A stretch of 31,406 nt of DNA, from NCBI GenBank assembly GCA_964552765.1, contig CAZKIA010000008.1, forward strand, positions 1 through 31,406, written 5' to 3'. The number at the start of each line of letters is the position of its first letter. Positions within the stretch are counted from its first letter, which is position 1. Under the pieces are notes generated by a model. That model was not told the DNA's origin. It worked only from the letters and a program-made list of their open reading frames with translations, and did no database searches. The translations under genes and the position numbers were made by a program. Source of the DNA: JAPUDQ01 sp964552765. Lineage in GTDB: Bacteria; Patescibacteriota; Saccharimonadia; Saccharimonadales; Saccharimonadaceae. Positions 14,525-22,372 of this stretch are shown one piece after another.

Positions 14525-15631
14525 ATGCAAAAAACTACAGAAAGAATTATTGGCTCTAAAATCAATCAACGACGTGATGACCCTCTCGACATCATTGTAA
14601 TCGGCTTAGGCCATCAAAGCGTTGATGATCATATTCCTGCAATCTTGGAAAGCGAAGAGTTTAGGCTTGTCGGGGTTGTTGATATTAATGCAGAGTTGGC
14701 GCAGCAAATTGGGGCAGCTGAAAATGTACCGTTTGCATCAAATTTGAGCGATCTTTTATCGAACCTTGACAATAAGCCGGATGCAGCCTTGGTAGCAGTA
14801 CCTCATAATGGCTATATTGCAATCATTCGCACATTAGCAGAAAAGAAAATACATATTATTAAAGAAAAGCCATTTGCCACTTCTATTGATGACGCAAAAG
14901 AGATACAAGATTTGGTAAAAAAGCATAATATTACCCTTCAGGTAACATTACAACGTAGATTTAATCCAATATTTAGAAGTTTCAGACAATTGGTTCGCCG
15001 TATCGGTAAATTACACTCTGTCGAAGCTCGTTATACTATGAATATTGCCCGTCTAGACGAAGGATGGCGTGCTAGTCGTCTTTTCGCTGGCGGTGGAGCC
15101 CTAATAGATCTAGGATATCATTATATTGATCTTATTATTTGGTATTTTGGTTTACCTGATGCTGTGGTGTGTAAATTATCTACGGGGAATCGCGATAATC
15201 AAGTGTATGATGTCGAGGACACTGCTTTTCTAGATTTCTCCTATAATGACACCGGCACCGATCAAGAAAGAATATTGGGAAGTTTAATCGTTTCGCGAGT
15301 ATATCCGGATAAGGAAGAATTATTGGTTGCTTACGGAACAAAAGGCAGCGTAGCGGTTCGAAGAGGACAAATTGTTCGAAGAGACGTCGATGGCAATGAA
15401 ATTGAATGTTTAACGCGAACTGGATCTTGGCCATCAGCTCTAGTGGATCAACTTGATGAGTTTGCTGCTAACATACGAAATGGCGACCATAATGGCGACG
15501 TTGAATCCCGATACCTTCAGCAAGCAGCACTCGTTGAGGCCGCTTATAAATCAGCAGAGCTTCATGTATCACAGAATCCACATGATATATATCACTCACT
15601 AACAAATTACACTGGAGAAGGAAATGAGTGA
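14525..15631 (+). CDS. Gfo/Idh/MocA family sugar or cyclitol dehydrogenase
   Basis: 368 residues. The N-terminal Rossmann domain starts DIIVIGLGHQSVDDHIPAI (a GxGxxx variant), then VVDIN for the nucleotide ribose. The catalytic Lys lies in KEKPFAT (about 116-122). The C-terminal domain has GGGALIDLGYHYIDLIIW (about 195-212) with the conserved Asp and His. Members oxidise or reduce a hydroxyl of sugars, inositols or nucleotide sugars with NAD(P). It overlaps the DegT aminotransferase gene by 8 bases, the usual arrangement for making an amino group at an oxidised ring carbon. No Shine-Dalgarno site; near-leaderless promoter. Confidence 0.9.
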   Translation: MQKTTERIIGSKINQRRDDPLDIIVIGLGHQSVDDHIPAILESEEFRLVGVVDINAELAQQIGAAENVPFASNLSDLLSNLDNKPDAALVAVPHNGYIAIIRTLAEKKIHIIKEKPFATSIDDAKEIQDLVKKHNITLQVTLQRRFNPIFRSFRQLVRRIGKLHSVEARYTMNIARLDEGWRASRLFAGGGALIDLGYHYIDLIIWYFGLPDAVVCKLSTGNRDNQVYDVEDTAFLDFSYNDTGTDQERILGSLIVSRVYPDKEELLVAYGTKGSVAVRRGQIVRRDVDGNEIECLTRTGSWPSALVDQLDEFAANIRNGDHNGDVESRYLQQAALVEAAYKSAELHVSQNPHDIYHSLTNYTGEGNE

Positions 15632-16886
15632 TCTATTAGCAATTCACGGCGGTCAACCAGTTACAAATTCTGATGCGGCTCGATTTCAGTGGCCTAGGAT
15701 TACAAAAGAAACCGAAAAAGTCGTATTAGATCAACTTCATGACACGATCTCGATATATGATAATTCTGGTATTTTTGGAGAATTTGAAGAGAAATTTGCA
15801 AATTACCATGACCGTTCATACGGACTTTTATCTAATTCAGGCACATCATCGATTTTGGCTATGTACGAATCTATAGGACTTCGTGCCGGTGACGAGGTGC
15901 TTTGTCCCGTATATACATTTCATGCGACAGTAAGTCCTATGATGAATATAGGGTGTGTGCCTGTTTTTTGCGATACCGATACCAATGGTAATATTTCGCT
16001 CAATGAAATAATTAAGCATAGATCACCCGCCACGAAAGCTGTTATCGTGACGCATATGTGGGGTATGCCTGTTAGAGATATCGAAGCTATTGCCAAGTAC
16101 TGTAAAGATGAAGAGCTATATCTTTTAGAAGATTGTTCACATGCTCATGGTGCGCGTATTAATAATAAAAAAGTGGGTAGCTTTGGAGATGTTGCCGCGT
16201 GGAGTCTCCAAGGCCAGAAGATTATCACTGGCGGCGAAGGTGGTATCCTGCTTACGGATAATAAGGATATTTTTAATCGTGCGTTGTTGCACGGACATTA
16301 TAATAAGCGTCCTCAGCGTCAAATAGAAAAAACAGATCCAATGTATGATTATTACCTAACTGGATTCGGCTTAAAATTACGAGCACACCCGATCGCTATT
16401 GCTATTGCGAATCAACAGTTCAGCCAGCTGGATGATTTCTTAGATACTAAAGCACAGTATGCGGATATTTTTACGGAAGTTATTAGTAGTTATGATTTTC
16501 TTTTACCCGCAGACACGAACGACTCTATTGCCCCAAGCTGGTATGCTTATTGTTTCCAGTTTAGATCCGAAAACGCATTCGGCATAACTAGAGAGCAGTT
16601 TGTTGATGCATTGCATGCTGAAGGTCTATGTGAATTCGATATTCCTGGCTCAACAGGCTTATTAAATGATCTTCCATTGTTCACGACTCCAAATGACGTG
16701 CTGCCAAGACTATACAGTGAGCCATTACCTCATCAAGCACCTTTTCCTAGTGCTACAAAGTTTTATAATACCCTTATAAAACTCCCTGTGTGGTCATATG
16801 AAGATGAATATTCCATCGTCATGTCATATGCCGAAGGCTTACGCAAAGTATGCGACTATATTGTCGAGTGTCAGAGTTTAGACTAG
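15624..16886 (+). CDS. DegT/DnrJ/EryC1/StrS family PLP aminotransferase
   Basis: 420 residues, start supported by GGAGAAGG. Key features: NSGTSSILAMYE (PLP phosphate loop, about 71-82), LLEDCSHAHGARINNKKVGSFGD (the Asp that pairs with the PLP ring nitrogen is in LLEDCSH, about 169-175) and SLQGQKIITGGEGG, where the Lys forms the internal aldimine. The opening LAIHGGQPV and the GQK context resemble the branch that aminates scyllo-inosose and 2-deoxy-scyllo-inosose (StsC/BtrS type) more than nucleotide-sugar enzymes, by eye only. With the preceding dehydrogenase it would convert a ring hydroxyl into an amine. It meets the NDK-like gene tail to tail with a 2-base gap. Confidence 0.9.
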   Translation: MSDLLAIHGGQPVTNSDAARFQWPRITKETEKVVLDQLHDTISIYDNSGIFGEFEEKFANYHDRSYGLLSNSGTSSILAMYESIGLRAGDEVLCPVYTFHATVSPMMNIGCVPVFCDTDTNGNISLNEIIKHRSPATKAVIVTHMWGMPVRDIEAIAKYCKDEELYLLEDCSHAHGARINNKKVGSFGDVAAWSLQGQKIITGGEGGILLTDNKDIFNRALLHGHYNKRPQRQIEKTDPMYDYYLTGFGLKLRAHPIAIAIANQQFSQLDDFLDTKAQYADIFTEVISSYDFLLPADTNDSIAPSWYAYCFQFRSENAFGITREQFVDALHAEGLCEFDIPGSTGLLNDLPLFTTPNDVLPRLYSEPLPHQAPFPSATKFYNTLIKLPVWSYEDEYSIVMSYAEGLRKVCDYIVECQSLD

Positions 16887-16888
16887 TA

Positions 16889-17476
16889 CTACGATAAGAA
16901 ATCTTTTAACTGCGGGTAGCGACGAGCTGCTTCGTCTAATTCGAATTGGGTAAATATAGCCCGTATCGATTGTCGCGCAGACTCAATATTATCATCTGTA
17001 TGTAAACGATCTTCACGTTGCAATCTCTGACGAAATTCATTGTCGGTTATATCATTAATCTTGAGTTTCTTTTGTAAATATGCCTCCTTCAAATCTCCTG
17101 CAAGAAAATGGGCCAATGAGTAATCACCCCGAATGCTACCACAAGTATCGAGTACCGATCCTTTTAAGTTGATTAGTCGTGATGTAACCTGTGAATCACC
17201 ATAGACCAGCATCGATAATGCTCTCTGCCCTATCAGAGATTTCTGCAAGTCATGATAGAAGTTTTCTTCTTTAAGATGTCCATATATACTATTAACTTCC
17301 ACCTCGCCCATGATAAATAGTTTTCGTTTAGCTATATGAAGGCCATCACTTTCCATGCGTTCTATGACTATCGTATCAAGGCTCTGTCTTATCCCGTCCG
17401 GCCTTAGCATTGCAAATCCAAACTGATCCTCATTCGGTTTGTTATTTGTAATAGCGGCAATAGATTGATTTTTCAT
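16889..17476 (-). CDS. Degenerate nucleoside-diphosphate-kinase-like protein
   Basis: 195 residues from the ATG at 17476; an upstream in-frame TTG at 17506 overlaps the -10 box. Residues about 19-120 follow the NDK fold: FGFAMLRPDGIRQSL matches TFAMIKPDA, then NFYHDL, and GSIRGDYSLAH matches GTIRGDFG. The nucleotide-binding Lys is replaced by Arg (LRPD), and the active-site N-x-x-H-G-S-D segment is replaced by FLAGDLKEA, so the phosphate-accepting His appears to be missing. About 75 extra C-terminal charged, helical residues are unlike NDK. Probably a non-catalytic or repurposed nucleotide-binding protein. A TATAAT box is at 17498-17503. Confidence 0.6.
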   Translation of the reverse strand: MKNQSIAAITNNKPNEDQFGFAMLRPDGIRQSLDTIVIERMESDGLHIAKRKLFIMGEVEVNSIYGHLKEENFYHDLQKSLIGQRALSMLVYGDSQVTSRLINLKGSVLDTCGSIRGDYSLAHFLAGDLKEAYLQKKLKINDITDNEFRQRLQREDRLHTDDNIESARQSIRAIFTQFELDEAARRYPQLKDFLS

Positions 17477-17604
17477 ATCGGGTGTACCATTGATAATATT
17501 ATACAATTAAAAATTTATAAAGCAAATCTATTAGAAATTAGTGCCATCAGATACATCCTGTAGAAACAAAGATTTGACAGGATATGAACCTGACTCGATT
17601 ACAC

Positions 17605-17659
17605 CGCACTTCGTGCGACAAATTAATATAACCAACACGAGGCTGGTTATATTAATTTG
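17605..17659. repeat. Paired hairpins at the 3' end of tRNA-Trp
   Basis: A perfect 16-bp inverted repeat CAAATTAATATAACCA/TGGTTATATTAATTTG (17619-17634, 17644-17659) has the 9-base loop ACACGAGGC. It touches the encoded CCA end of tRNA-Trp. A second hairpin CGCAC-TTC-GTGCG (17605-17617) lies beside it. The large hairpin may serve as tRNA processing signal or terminator. Its loop recurs, with one change, in the hairpin at 31045-31085. Confidence 0.7.
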
Positions 17660-17732
17660 GCAGGGGCACGTGGAATCGAACCACGATCTAGGGTTTTGGA
17701 GACCCTTATACTAACCGTTGTACTATGCCCCT
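17658..17732 (-). tRNA. tRNA-Trp (anticodon CCA)
   Basis: On the minus strand a complete cloverleaf folds: acceptor AGGGGCA/TGCCCCT, D arm GTAC/GTAT, anticodon stem AGGGT/ACCCT with loop CTCCAAA giving anticodon CCA, T arm CGTGG/CCACG with TTCGATT loop, discriminator G and an encoded CCA end. The CCA anticodon reads UGG, as expected in a genome where UGA is a stop. Confidence 0.97.
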
Positions 17733-17772
17733 ATGAAATGTACGTGATAAGTATAGCAATCTATGCGGTAGT

Positions 17773-17872
17773 TGTGAAATGTTTGCAGTATTTCACATCA
17801 TCATCTCAAATTTTACTAACATTCACTTTTTACGTTGTCAAGCACGATACAACCTAATCATGAAACATTTCA
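17773..17872. promoter_or_regulatory. Repeated palindromic motif upstream of tRNA-Trp and PH-like gene
   Basis: TGTGAAAT/ATTTCACA form an inverted repeat (17773-17780, 17790-17797). A related palindrome TGAAA-CA-TTTCA lies at 17861-17872. The shared unit AACATTTCAC thus appears on both strands of the gap between the divergent tRNA-Trp and the gene at 17974. A weak minus-strand promoter (TTGACA 17836-17841, TAGTAA 17813-17818) lies between them. Operator function is inference. Confidence 0.35.
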
Positions 17873-17941
17873 CGCATTTACCCCTGTATATACGTAGACT
17901 ATATTACTACATACAAATATGCATCATAGTGAATTTTCTGC

Positions 17942-17947
17942 TATAAT
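17942..17947 (+). promoter_or_regulatory. Extended -10 promoter of PH-like gene
   Basis: TGC-TATAAT, followed by a short leader with GAGGAGG (17961-17967) 6 bases before the ATG. This is one of the stronger Shine-Dalgarno sites in the window. Confidence 0.65.
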
Positions 17948-17973
17948 GAAAGTACATCACGAGGAGGTGTACC

Positions 17974-18672
17974 ATGAAGAACCAGACGGCAACAAATGTA
18001 ATGTCATCGGAGTTCAATGATAGATCGTCTCGTTTTTCTCGCCTGAAGGATTATTATGTGCATATCGGCCGGATTGCGACAAACGCTCTTGTTATTACAC
18101 GTACTTCATTTGGCCCAGAGATGACTCTTCCGCAACCCGTGCCATCATTTATACAAACATACCTTGCACGTCGACATGATACAATGCAGCATCCTCGGAC
18201 TATGGCTGATATTAGCGATTTTATTGAGCGCTCTAACGAGATAATTGCTAAAGCAAAGACAGTATTTCCTCTTGATCCTTTTCCGGATACAATCGCTCTT
18301 GATCGAACAAAGCTGACGGTAACAACACGCGACTTTTTGCGCTCAGATGTTATGAGTATTCGAATAGAAGACATCCTGAACGTCTCGTCATTTGTCGGGC
18401 CATTTTTTGGCTCACTAACTATCGCTACACGCGTCCTTAGCTCAAACGATCACTTTACGATACGCCTACTTAAACGCAAAGATGCCATGCACCTCAAGCA
18501 CGTCATACAAGGATTTGTGATTGCACGGCACAATAACATATCGTGTGATCATATGGATCGGGATGAATTACTAAGTACTCTGATGGAACTCGGCCGTGAC
18601 AGCAACAGAGACCGCCGTAAAGCCCGTACGGTTAGAGCACCGACCCGATTACTAAAGACACTGACCAGATAA
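17974..18672 (+). CDS. Putative bacterial PH-like domain protein
   Basis: 232 residues, no membrane segment. The central part (about 100-180) alternates short strands as in bacterial PH domains: FPDTIALDRTKLTVTTRDF, then VMSIRIEDILNVSSFVGPFFGSLTIATR, then HFTIRLLKRKDAMHLKHVIQGFVIARH with a closing helix. The N-terminal part is predicted helical and basic (RIATNALVITRTSFGPEM), and the C-terminus is Arg-rich. PH-like domains usually bind membranes or proteins; the partner is unknown. The last 41 bases overlap the 3' end of cyoE on the other strand, so convergent transcription could interfere. Confidence 0.5.
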   Translation: MKNQTATNVMSSEFNDRSSRFSRLKDYYVHIGRIATNALVITRTSFGPEMTLPQPVPSFIQTYLARRHDTMQHPRTMADISDFIERSNEIIAKAKTVFPLDPFPDTIALDRTKLTVTTRDFLRSDVMSIRIEDILNVSSFVGPFFGSLTIATRVLSSNDHFTIRLLKRKDAMHLKHVIQGFVIARHNNISCDHMDRDELLSTLMELGRDSNRDRRKARTVRAPTRLLKTLTR

Positions 18673-19489
18673 GCAGTACAATAAGCGAAGTCTTGAACTG
18701 TGTCCGTGCCCATTTTGTGATGTCAGTGGATGAAACGGTAAGTTGGCGTATGATCCATATGCACATAATTGCCGTAATAAACAGGTAAAGAAGCCCTATC
18801 CAATACCCCAACAGCAGTGAGGCAACAATGAAAAGTCCCGCATACCACTGCATTTCTAACTTGGTACGGTGATCACCCATAACGATAGGTGTAACGGGAA
18901 TTTTCGCCTGTTGATAATCCTTTTTGCGGAACAACGCGATGGCATAGAAATGCGGCATCTGCCATGCCATCATCGCGACAAATAATAGCCCGGCCACCAT
19001 ATCAATATAACCGCCAGCGGCTACGTAGCCGATAACGGGCGGAAGTGCGCCCGGAATAGTACCAATAAGCGTCGCATGGCGCGTGACACGCTTTGCGCGT
19101 GTGTAGACGATAGCATAGGCAATCCAGCCAACAACGACGAGAATAGCCGATAGTAACCCACCATACACATATAAAAGCATTACGCCGAGAACGAGCAAGA
19201 CGGCACTATAGATAGCCGCACTACGCATTGAAATAGTCTGCACGACCAACGCGCGATTTTTTGTACGCGCCATCATACTATCCATATCTTGATCGTACAT
19301 GTTGTTCGCTACGCAGCTTGATGCCATCACGAGACAGATACCGAGTAGTGACATGGCAAAGCTTAACCAATCAATGGCAAATGTCTCGGTATAGACAAAA
19401 TATCCCGCGATAAATGCTATGGCATTGCCATAGACAATCCCTGGCTTAGCAAGACGATAATACCGACTAATAGCCTGACGTACATTCAC
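18632..19489 (-). CDS. cyoE: Protoheme IX farnesyltransferase (heme O synthase)
   Basis: 285 residues with about nine membrane segments, typical of the UbiA superfamily. The first prenyl-diphosphate site is NNMYDQDMD (about 62-70), the Nx3Dx3D motif, followed by the family signature RTKNRALV. It transfers a farnesyl group to heme b, making heme O for the bo3-type oxidase encoded just upstream. It starts on the last base of the cyoD stop (TAATG), so it is translationally coupled. Overlaps the PH-like gene on the opposite strand. Confidence 0.95.
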   Translation of the reverse strand: MNVRQAISRYYRLAKPGIVYGNAIAFIAGYFVYTETFAIDWLSFAMSLLGICLVMASSCVANNMYDQDMDSMMARTKNRALVVQTISMRSAAIYSAVLLVLGVMLLYVYGGLLSAILVVVGWIAYAIVYTRAKRVTRHATLIGTIPGALPPVIGYVAAGGYIDMVAGLLFVAMMAWQMPHFYAIALFRKKDYQQAKIPVTPIVMGDHRTKLEMQWYAGLFIVASLLLGYWIGLLYLFITAIMCIWIIRQLTVSSTDITKWARTQFKTSLIVLLIWSVSLVIGSVL

Positions 19490-19848
19490 TAGTGATGGAT
19501 ACCTTCGTCGTCGATCATAGTCTTTACAGCGTCATGATCGATCATATTGTAGTCAAGATTTTTCATGACCCAGATAGAGCCGACAACAATAAAGAGCACC
19601 ACCATCACCATTGTCCAAAACGCCATTGAGTTCCAGCGTGGCTTATCTTCACGCCCCAGATGCAAGAAAAACAGCAACTGCGCCACGACTTGCAGTACCG
19701 CCAGCAGAGCTAGTAGCACCGCCAGATACGTTGTATGTTCGACACCAGGTTGCGTCACAATTATGAATGTATTGATCGTCAGAGCAAGTGACACAATGTA
19801 GCCAACAACATAAAACATTCGCGGATGTTTGCTCAGCCAGTGGTTCAT
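19489..19848 (-). CDS. cyoD: Cytochrome o ubiquinol oxidase subunit IV
   Basis: 119 residues with three membrane segments (about 12-30, 41-61 and 74-94), the size and plan of CyoD, including the LLFFLHLGRED segment after the second helix and RWNSMAFW before the third. CyoD assists assembly of the oxidase at the inner membrane. It overlaps cyoC by 4 bases (ATGA) and cyoE by 1 base. A hydrophilic tail after the third helix, containing DHDAVKTMIDDEG, is longer than usual. Confidence 0.92.
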   Translation of the reverse strand: MNHWLSKHPRMFYVVGYIVSLALTINTFIIVTQPGVEHTTYLAVLLALLAVLQVVAQLLFFLHLGREDKPRWNSMAFWTMVMVVLFIVVGSIWVMKNLDYNMIDHDAVKTMIDDEGIHH

Positions 19849-20432
19849 CCTACTACCCCCAGTGCATAGACAAATGTAAAGATAAATATCCAGATGACAT
19901 CAAGGAAATGCCAAAAAAGTGTAAACAACGTCAAACGCTTGATCTGGGTATGGGTCAGGCCTTTCTGTGCCAATAGCCATACAAGAGCAGCCGCCCAGAT
20001 AAGCCCTGCAGTAATATGCAGCCCATGCGTACCGACAAGCGTAAAGAATCCCGAGAGGAATGCACTCGTCCACCAGCCGTGGCCTTCGGCTGCTAGAGTG
20101 CTGAATTCGTGTAGCTCCATCGCAAGAAACCCTATGCCAAGCGCAATCGTGACGCTCAGGTATGCCAATGCCCCGCGAAGATTTTTCTTACGCGCTTCAA
20201 GGAGTGCAAGCCCGCTCGTCATGCTACTCGTAAGAAGCAAGATAGTCTCCGTCAGGACAAATCCCATATCAAACAACTCACGGCTCGATGCACCACCAGC
20301 GGTATTGCCATGAAGCACTGCATAAGTCGCAAATAGACTAGCAAACAATAAACAGTCGGTCATAAGGTATATCCAGAAACCAAGTGAAACCGTATCAATA
20401 TCGTGACGTTTTTCGTGTAAAGTCATCTTCAT
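19845..20432 (-). CDS. cyoC: Cytochrome o ubiquinol oxidase subunit III
   Basis: 195 residues with five membrane segments, matching the quinol-oxidase form of subunit III. Recognisable parts: GFWIYLMTDCLLFASLFATY (about 18-37) and THGLHITAGLIWAA (about 134-147), followed by LFWHFLDVIWIFIFTFVY near the end, all conserved in COX3. An SD site GGGAGGG lies upstream of the ATG; the start overlaps cyoB by 4 bases. Part of the proton-pumping bo3-type complex. Confidence 0.94.
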   Translation of the reverse strand: MKMTLHEKRHDIDTVSLGFWIYLMTDCLLFASLFATYAVLHGNTAGGASSRELFDMGFVLTETILLLTSSMTSGLALLEARKKNLRGALAYLSVTIALGIGFLAMELHEFSTLAAEGHGWWTSAFLSGFFTLVGTHGLHITAGLIWAAALVWLLAQKGLTHTQIKRLTLFTLFWHFLDVIWIFIFTFVYALGVVG

Positions 20433-22372
20433 GATTGCCCTCCCGCCAATGTCCGCACGTGATCAGCCGTCATCAGTTCTTGCCTGTCTTCTCGTGTTGC
20501 CTGCCACACAATAACACCAATAAGTGCGAGTGTCATCAAGCCAGCAAGCCACCAAATATGCCAGATGAGTCCGAAACTCGCAATCATAGCGATGCCAGCG
20601 ATAACGATACCTGCGCCGGTGTGTTTTGGCTCGTAAAAATCTTCATACACGGGTGTAGACTTTTCTTTACTCTGTTTGTCTTCCCAGAACTGGTCACGAT
20701 GAGTTACGGTCGGGATTGCCGTAAAATTATAGCTCGGTGCCGGAGACGGTACCGACCATTCAAGCGTACGTCCACCCCATGGGTCATTGCCGACACGAAG
20801 TTCGTGGCGTTTCCATATGCTATAGGCTAGCTGTGCCAACTGCAACACAACGCCTAGTAGAATAATACAAAAGCCGATTGCCGCCACAATAAACAGCGCC
20901 TGCCAGCCTGGATTTGCATCATAGTGATCAAGCCGACGAGTCACGCCCATGAGCCCGAGGGCATACAGCGGGGTAAAGGCGACGACAAAACCGAGGATCC
21001 ATGACAGTGCGGCCGCCTTACCGAGACCCTCATGCAGTTTGAAACCAAAAATCTTCGGGAACCAATAACTTAGCCCGGCAAAGTAACCAAAGACGACGCC
21101 ACCTATCAACATATTGTGAAAATGAGCTACGAGAAACAGACTGTTGTGCAACTGAAAATCGACTGCTGGTAGTGCATGGAGAACCCCTGTCATACCGCCA
21201 ATGGTAAATGTCACCACGAACCCCATAAACCACCACATCGGGCTCGTAAAGCGTATCCGCCCTCGATACATCGTAAATATCCAGTTAAACAGCTTCACTC
21301 CTGTCGGAATAGCAATCACCATCGTCGCAATACCAAAGAATGCGTTCACGTCGCCACCGGCACCCATCGTAAAGAAATGGTGCGCCCAGACAATATAACT
21401 AAAGAATGCAATTGCCATAAGCGCCCACACCATGCTGGTATAGCCAAATAGTCGCTTGCGAGCAAAAGTCGCGACAATTTCAGAGAACATACCAAACGCC
21501 GGCAGTATCACAATATATACCTCTGGGTGCCCCCACGCCCATATAAGGTTGATATACATCATTGGGTTGCCGCCAAGATCTGAGGTAAAAAAGTGCATAC
21601 CCATGAGGCGATCAAGCCCAAGCATTCCAAGCGTTGCGGTAAGAATTGGGAAAGCAAACATCACAAGTATCATGGCGCCAAGTACACTCCAGGCAAACAT
21701 CGGCATCTTCATCATTGTCATACCTGGGGCACGCTTCTTAAGGATTGTGGTAATGAAATTTACTGCCGATAGTGTTGTACCAATTCCTGACAACTGCAAT
21801 GCCCATATCCAATAATCAACACCAACTCCTGGGCTATACTGGAGCTCGCTTAGAGGCGGATAGTTAAGCCAGCCAGCGGCGGCAAATTCACCGTAGAGCA
21901 ATGACATATTGACAAGCGCCATACCGGCAAAAAATAACCAAAAGCTAACAGAGTTGAGAAATGGAAATGCGACATCTCGTGTACCTAACATCAGAGGGAG
22001 AACGAGGTTGATGAGTCCAAACATCAGACCCATCGCCACAAAGAAAATCATAATCGTACCATGGGCCGTAAAGACCTGCTGGAAATGATCAGGACTCAAA
22101 AATCCTGGGTTGCCCGCTGCTACCGCTTGCTGCGCGCGCATCATCAGTGCATCTCCGGCTCCGCGAAGTAGCATAATAACTGCCACAACGATATACATGA
22201 TACCGATCTTTTTAGCATCGAGACTGGTCAGATAATTTTTGTATAGCCAAGTCCATTTTTTGAAGTAAGTAAGCAACGCAACAACAGCGAGCAAGCCACC
22301 AATGATTGATAGTGCGCCGCCTAGCACAATAGGGTCATGCGGCAGTGCGTCCCAGGACATTCGTCCAAACAT
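20429..22372 (-). CDS. cyoB: Cytochrome o ubiquinol oxidase subunit I (heme-copper oxidase)
   Basis: 647 residues with about 14-15 membrane segments. The metal ligands are present: FTAHGTIM (low-spin heme His), WAWGHPEVYIVILP (Cu-B His, cross-linked Tyr and the D-channel Glu), AHHFFTMG (two Cu-B His) and FLVAHFHNMLIGG (the two heme His). The D-channel entrance GTRDVAFPFLNSVSFW is also intact, so proton pumping is expected (A-type oxidase). It takes electrons from quinol and reduces O2 to water. It overlaps cyoA by 1 base and cyoC by 4. Confidence 0.97.
   Translation of the reverse strand: MFGRMSWDALPHDPIVLGGALSIIGGLLAVVALLTYFKKWTWLYKNYLTSLDAKKIGIMYIVVAVIMLLRGAGDALMMRAQQAVAAGNPGFLSPDHFQQVFTAHGTIMIFFVAMGLMFGLINLVLPLMLGTRDVAFPFLNSVSFWLFFAGMALVNMSLLYGEFAAAGWLNYPPLSELQYSPGVGVDYWIWALQLSGIGTTLSAVNFITTILKKRAPGMTMMKMPMFAWSVLGAMILVMFAFPILTATLGMLGLDRLMGMHFFTSDLGGNPMMYINLIWAWGHPEVYIVILPAFGMFSEIVATFARKRLFGYTSMVWALMAIAFFSYIVWAHHFFTMGAGGDVNAFFGIATMVIAIPTGVKLFNWIFTMYRGRIRFTSPMWWFMGFVVTFTIGGMTGVLHALPAVDFQLHNSLFLVAHFHNMLIGGVVFGYFAGLSYWFPKIFGFKLHEGLGKAAALSWILGFVVAFTPLYALGLMGVTRRLDHYDANPGWQALFIVAAIGFCIILLGVVLQLAQLAYSIWKRHELRVGNDPWGGRTLEWSVPSPAPSYNFTAIPTVTHRDQFWEDKQSKEKSTPVYEDFYEPKHTGAGIVIAGIAMIASFGLIWHIWWLAGLMTLALIGVIVWQATREDRQELMTADHVRTLAGGQS

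Noticed and set aside
17657..17857. 66-codon plus-strand frame beginning MAGARGIEPRSR
   Set aside because: It runs antisense through tRNA-Trp; frames with this opening are a well-known artefact of reading tRNA genes backwards.
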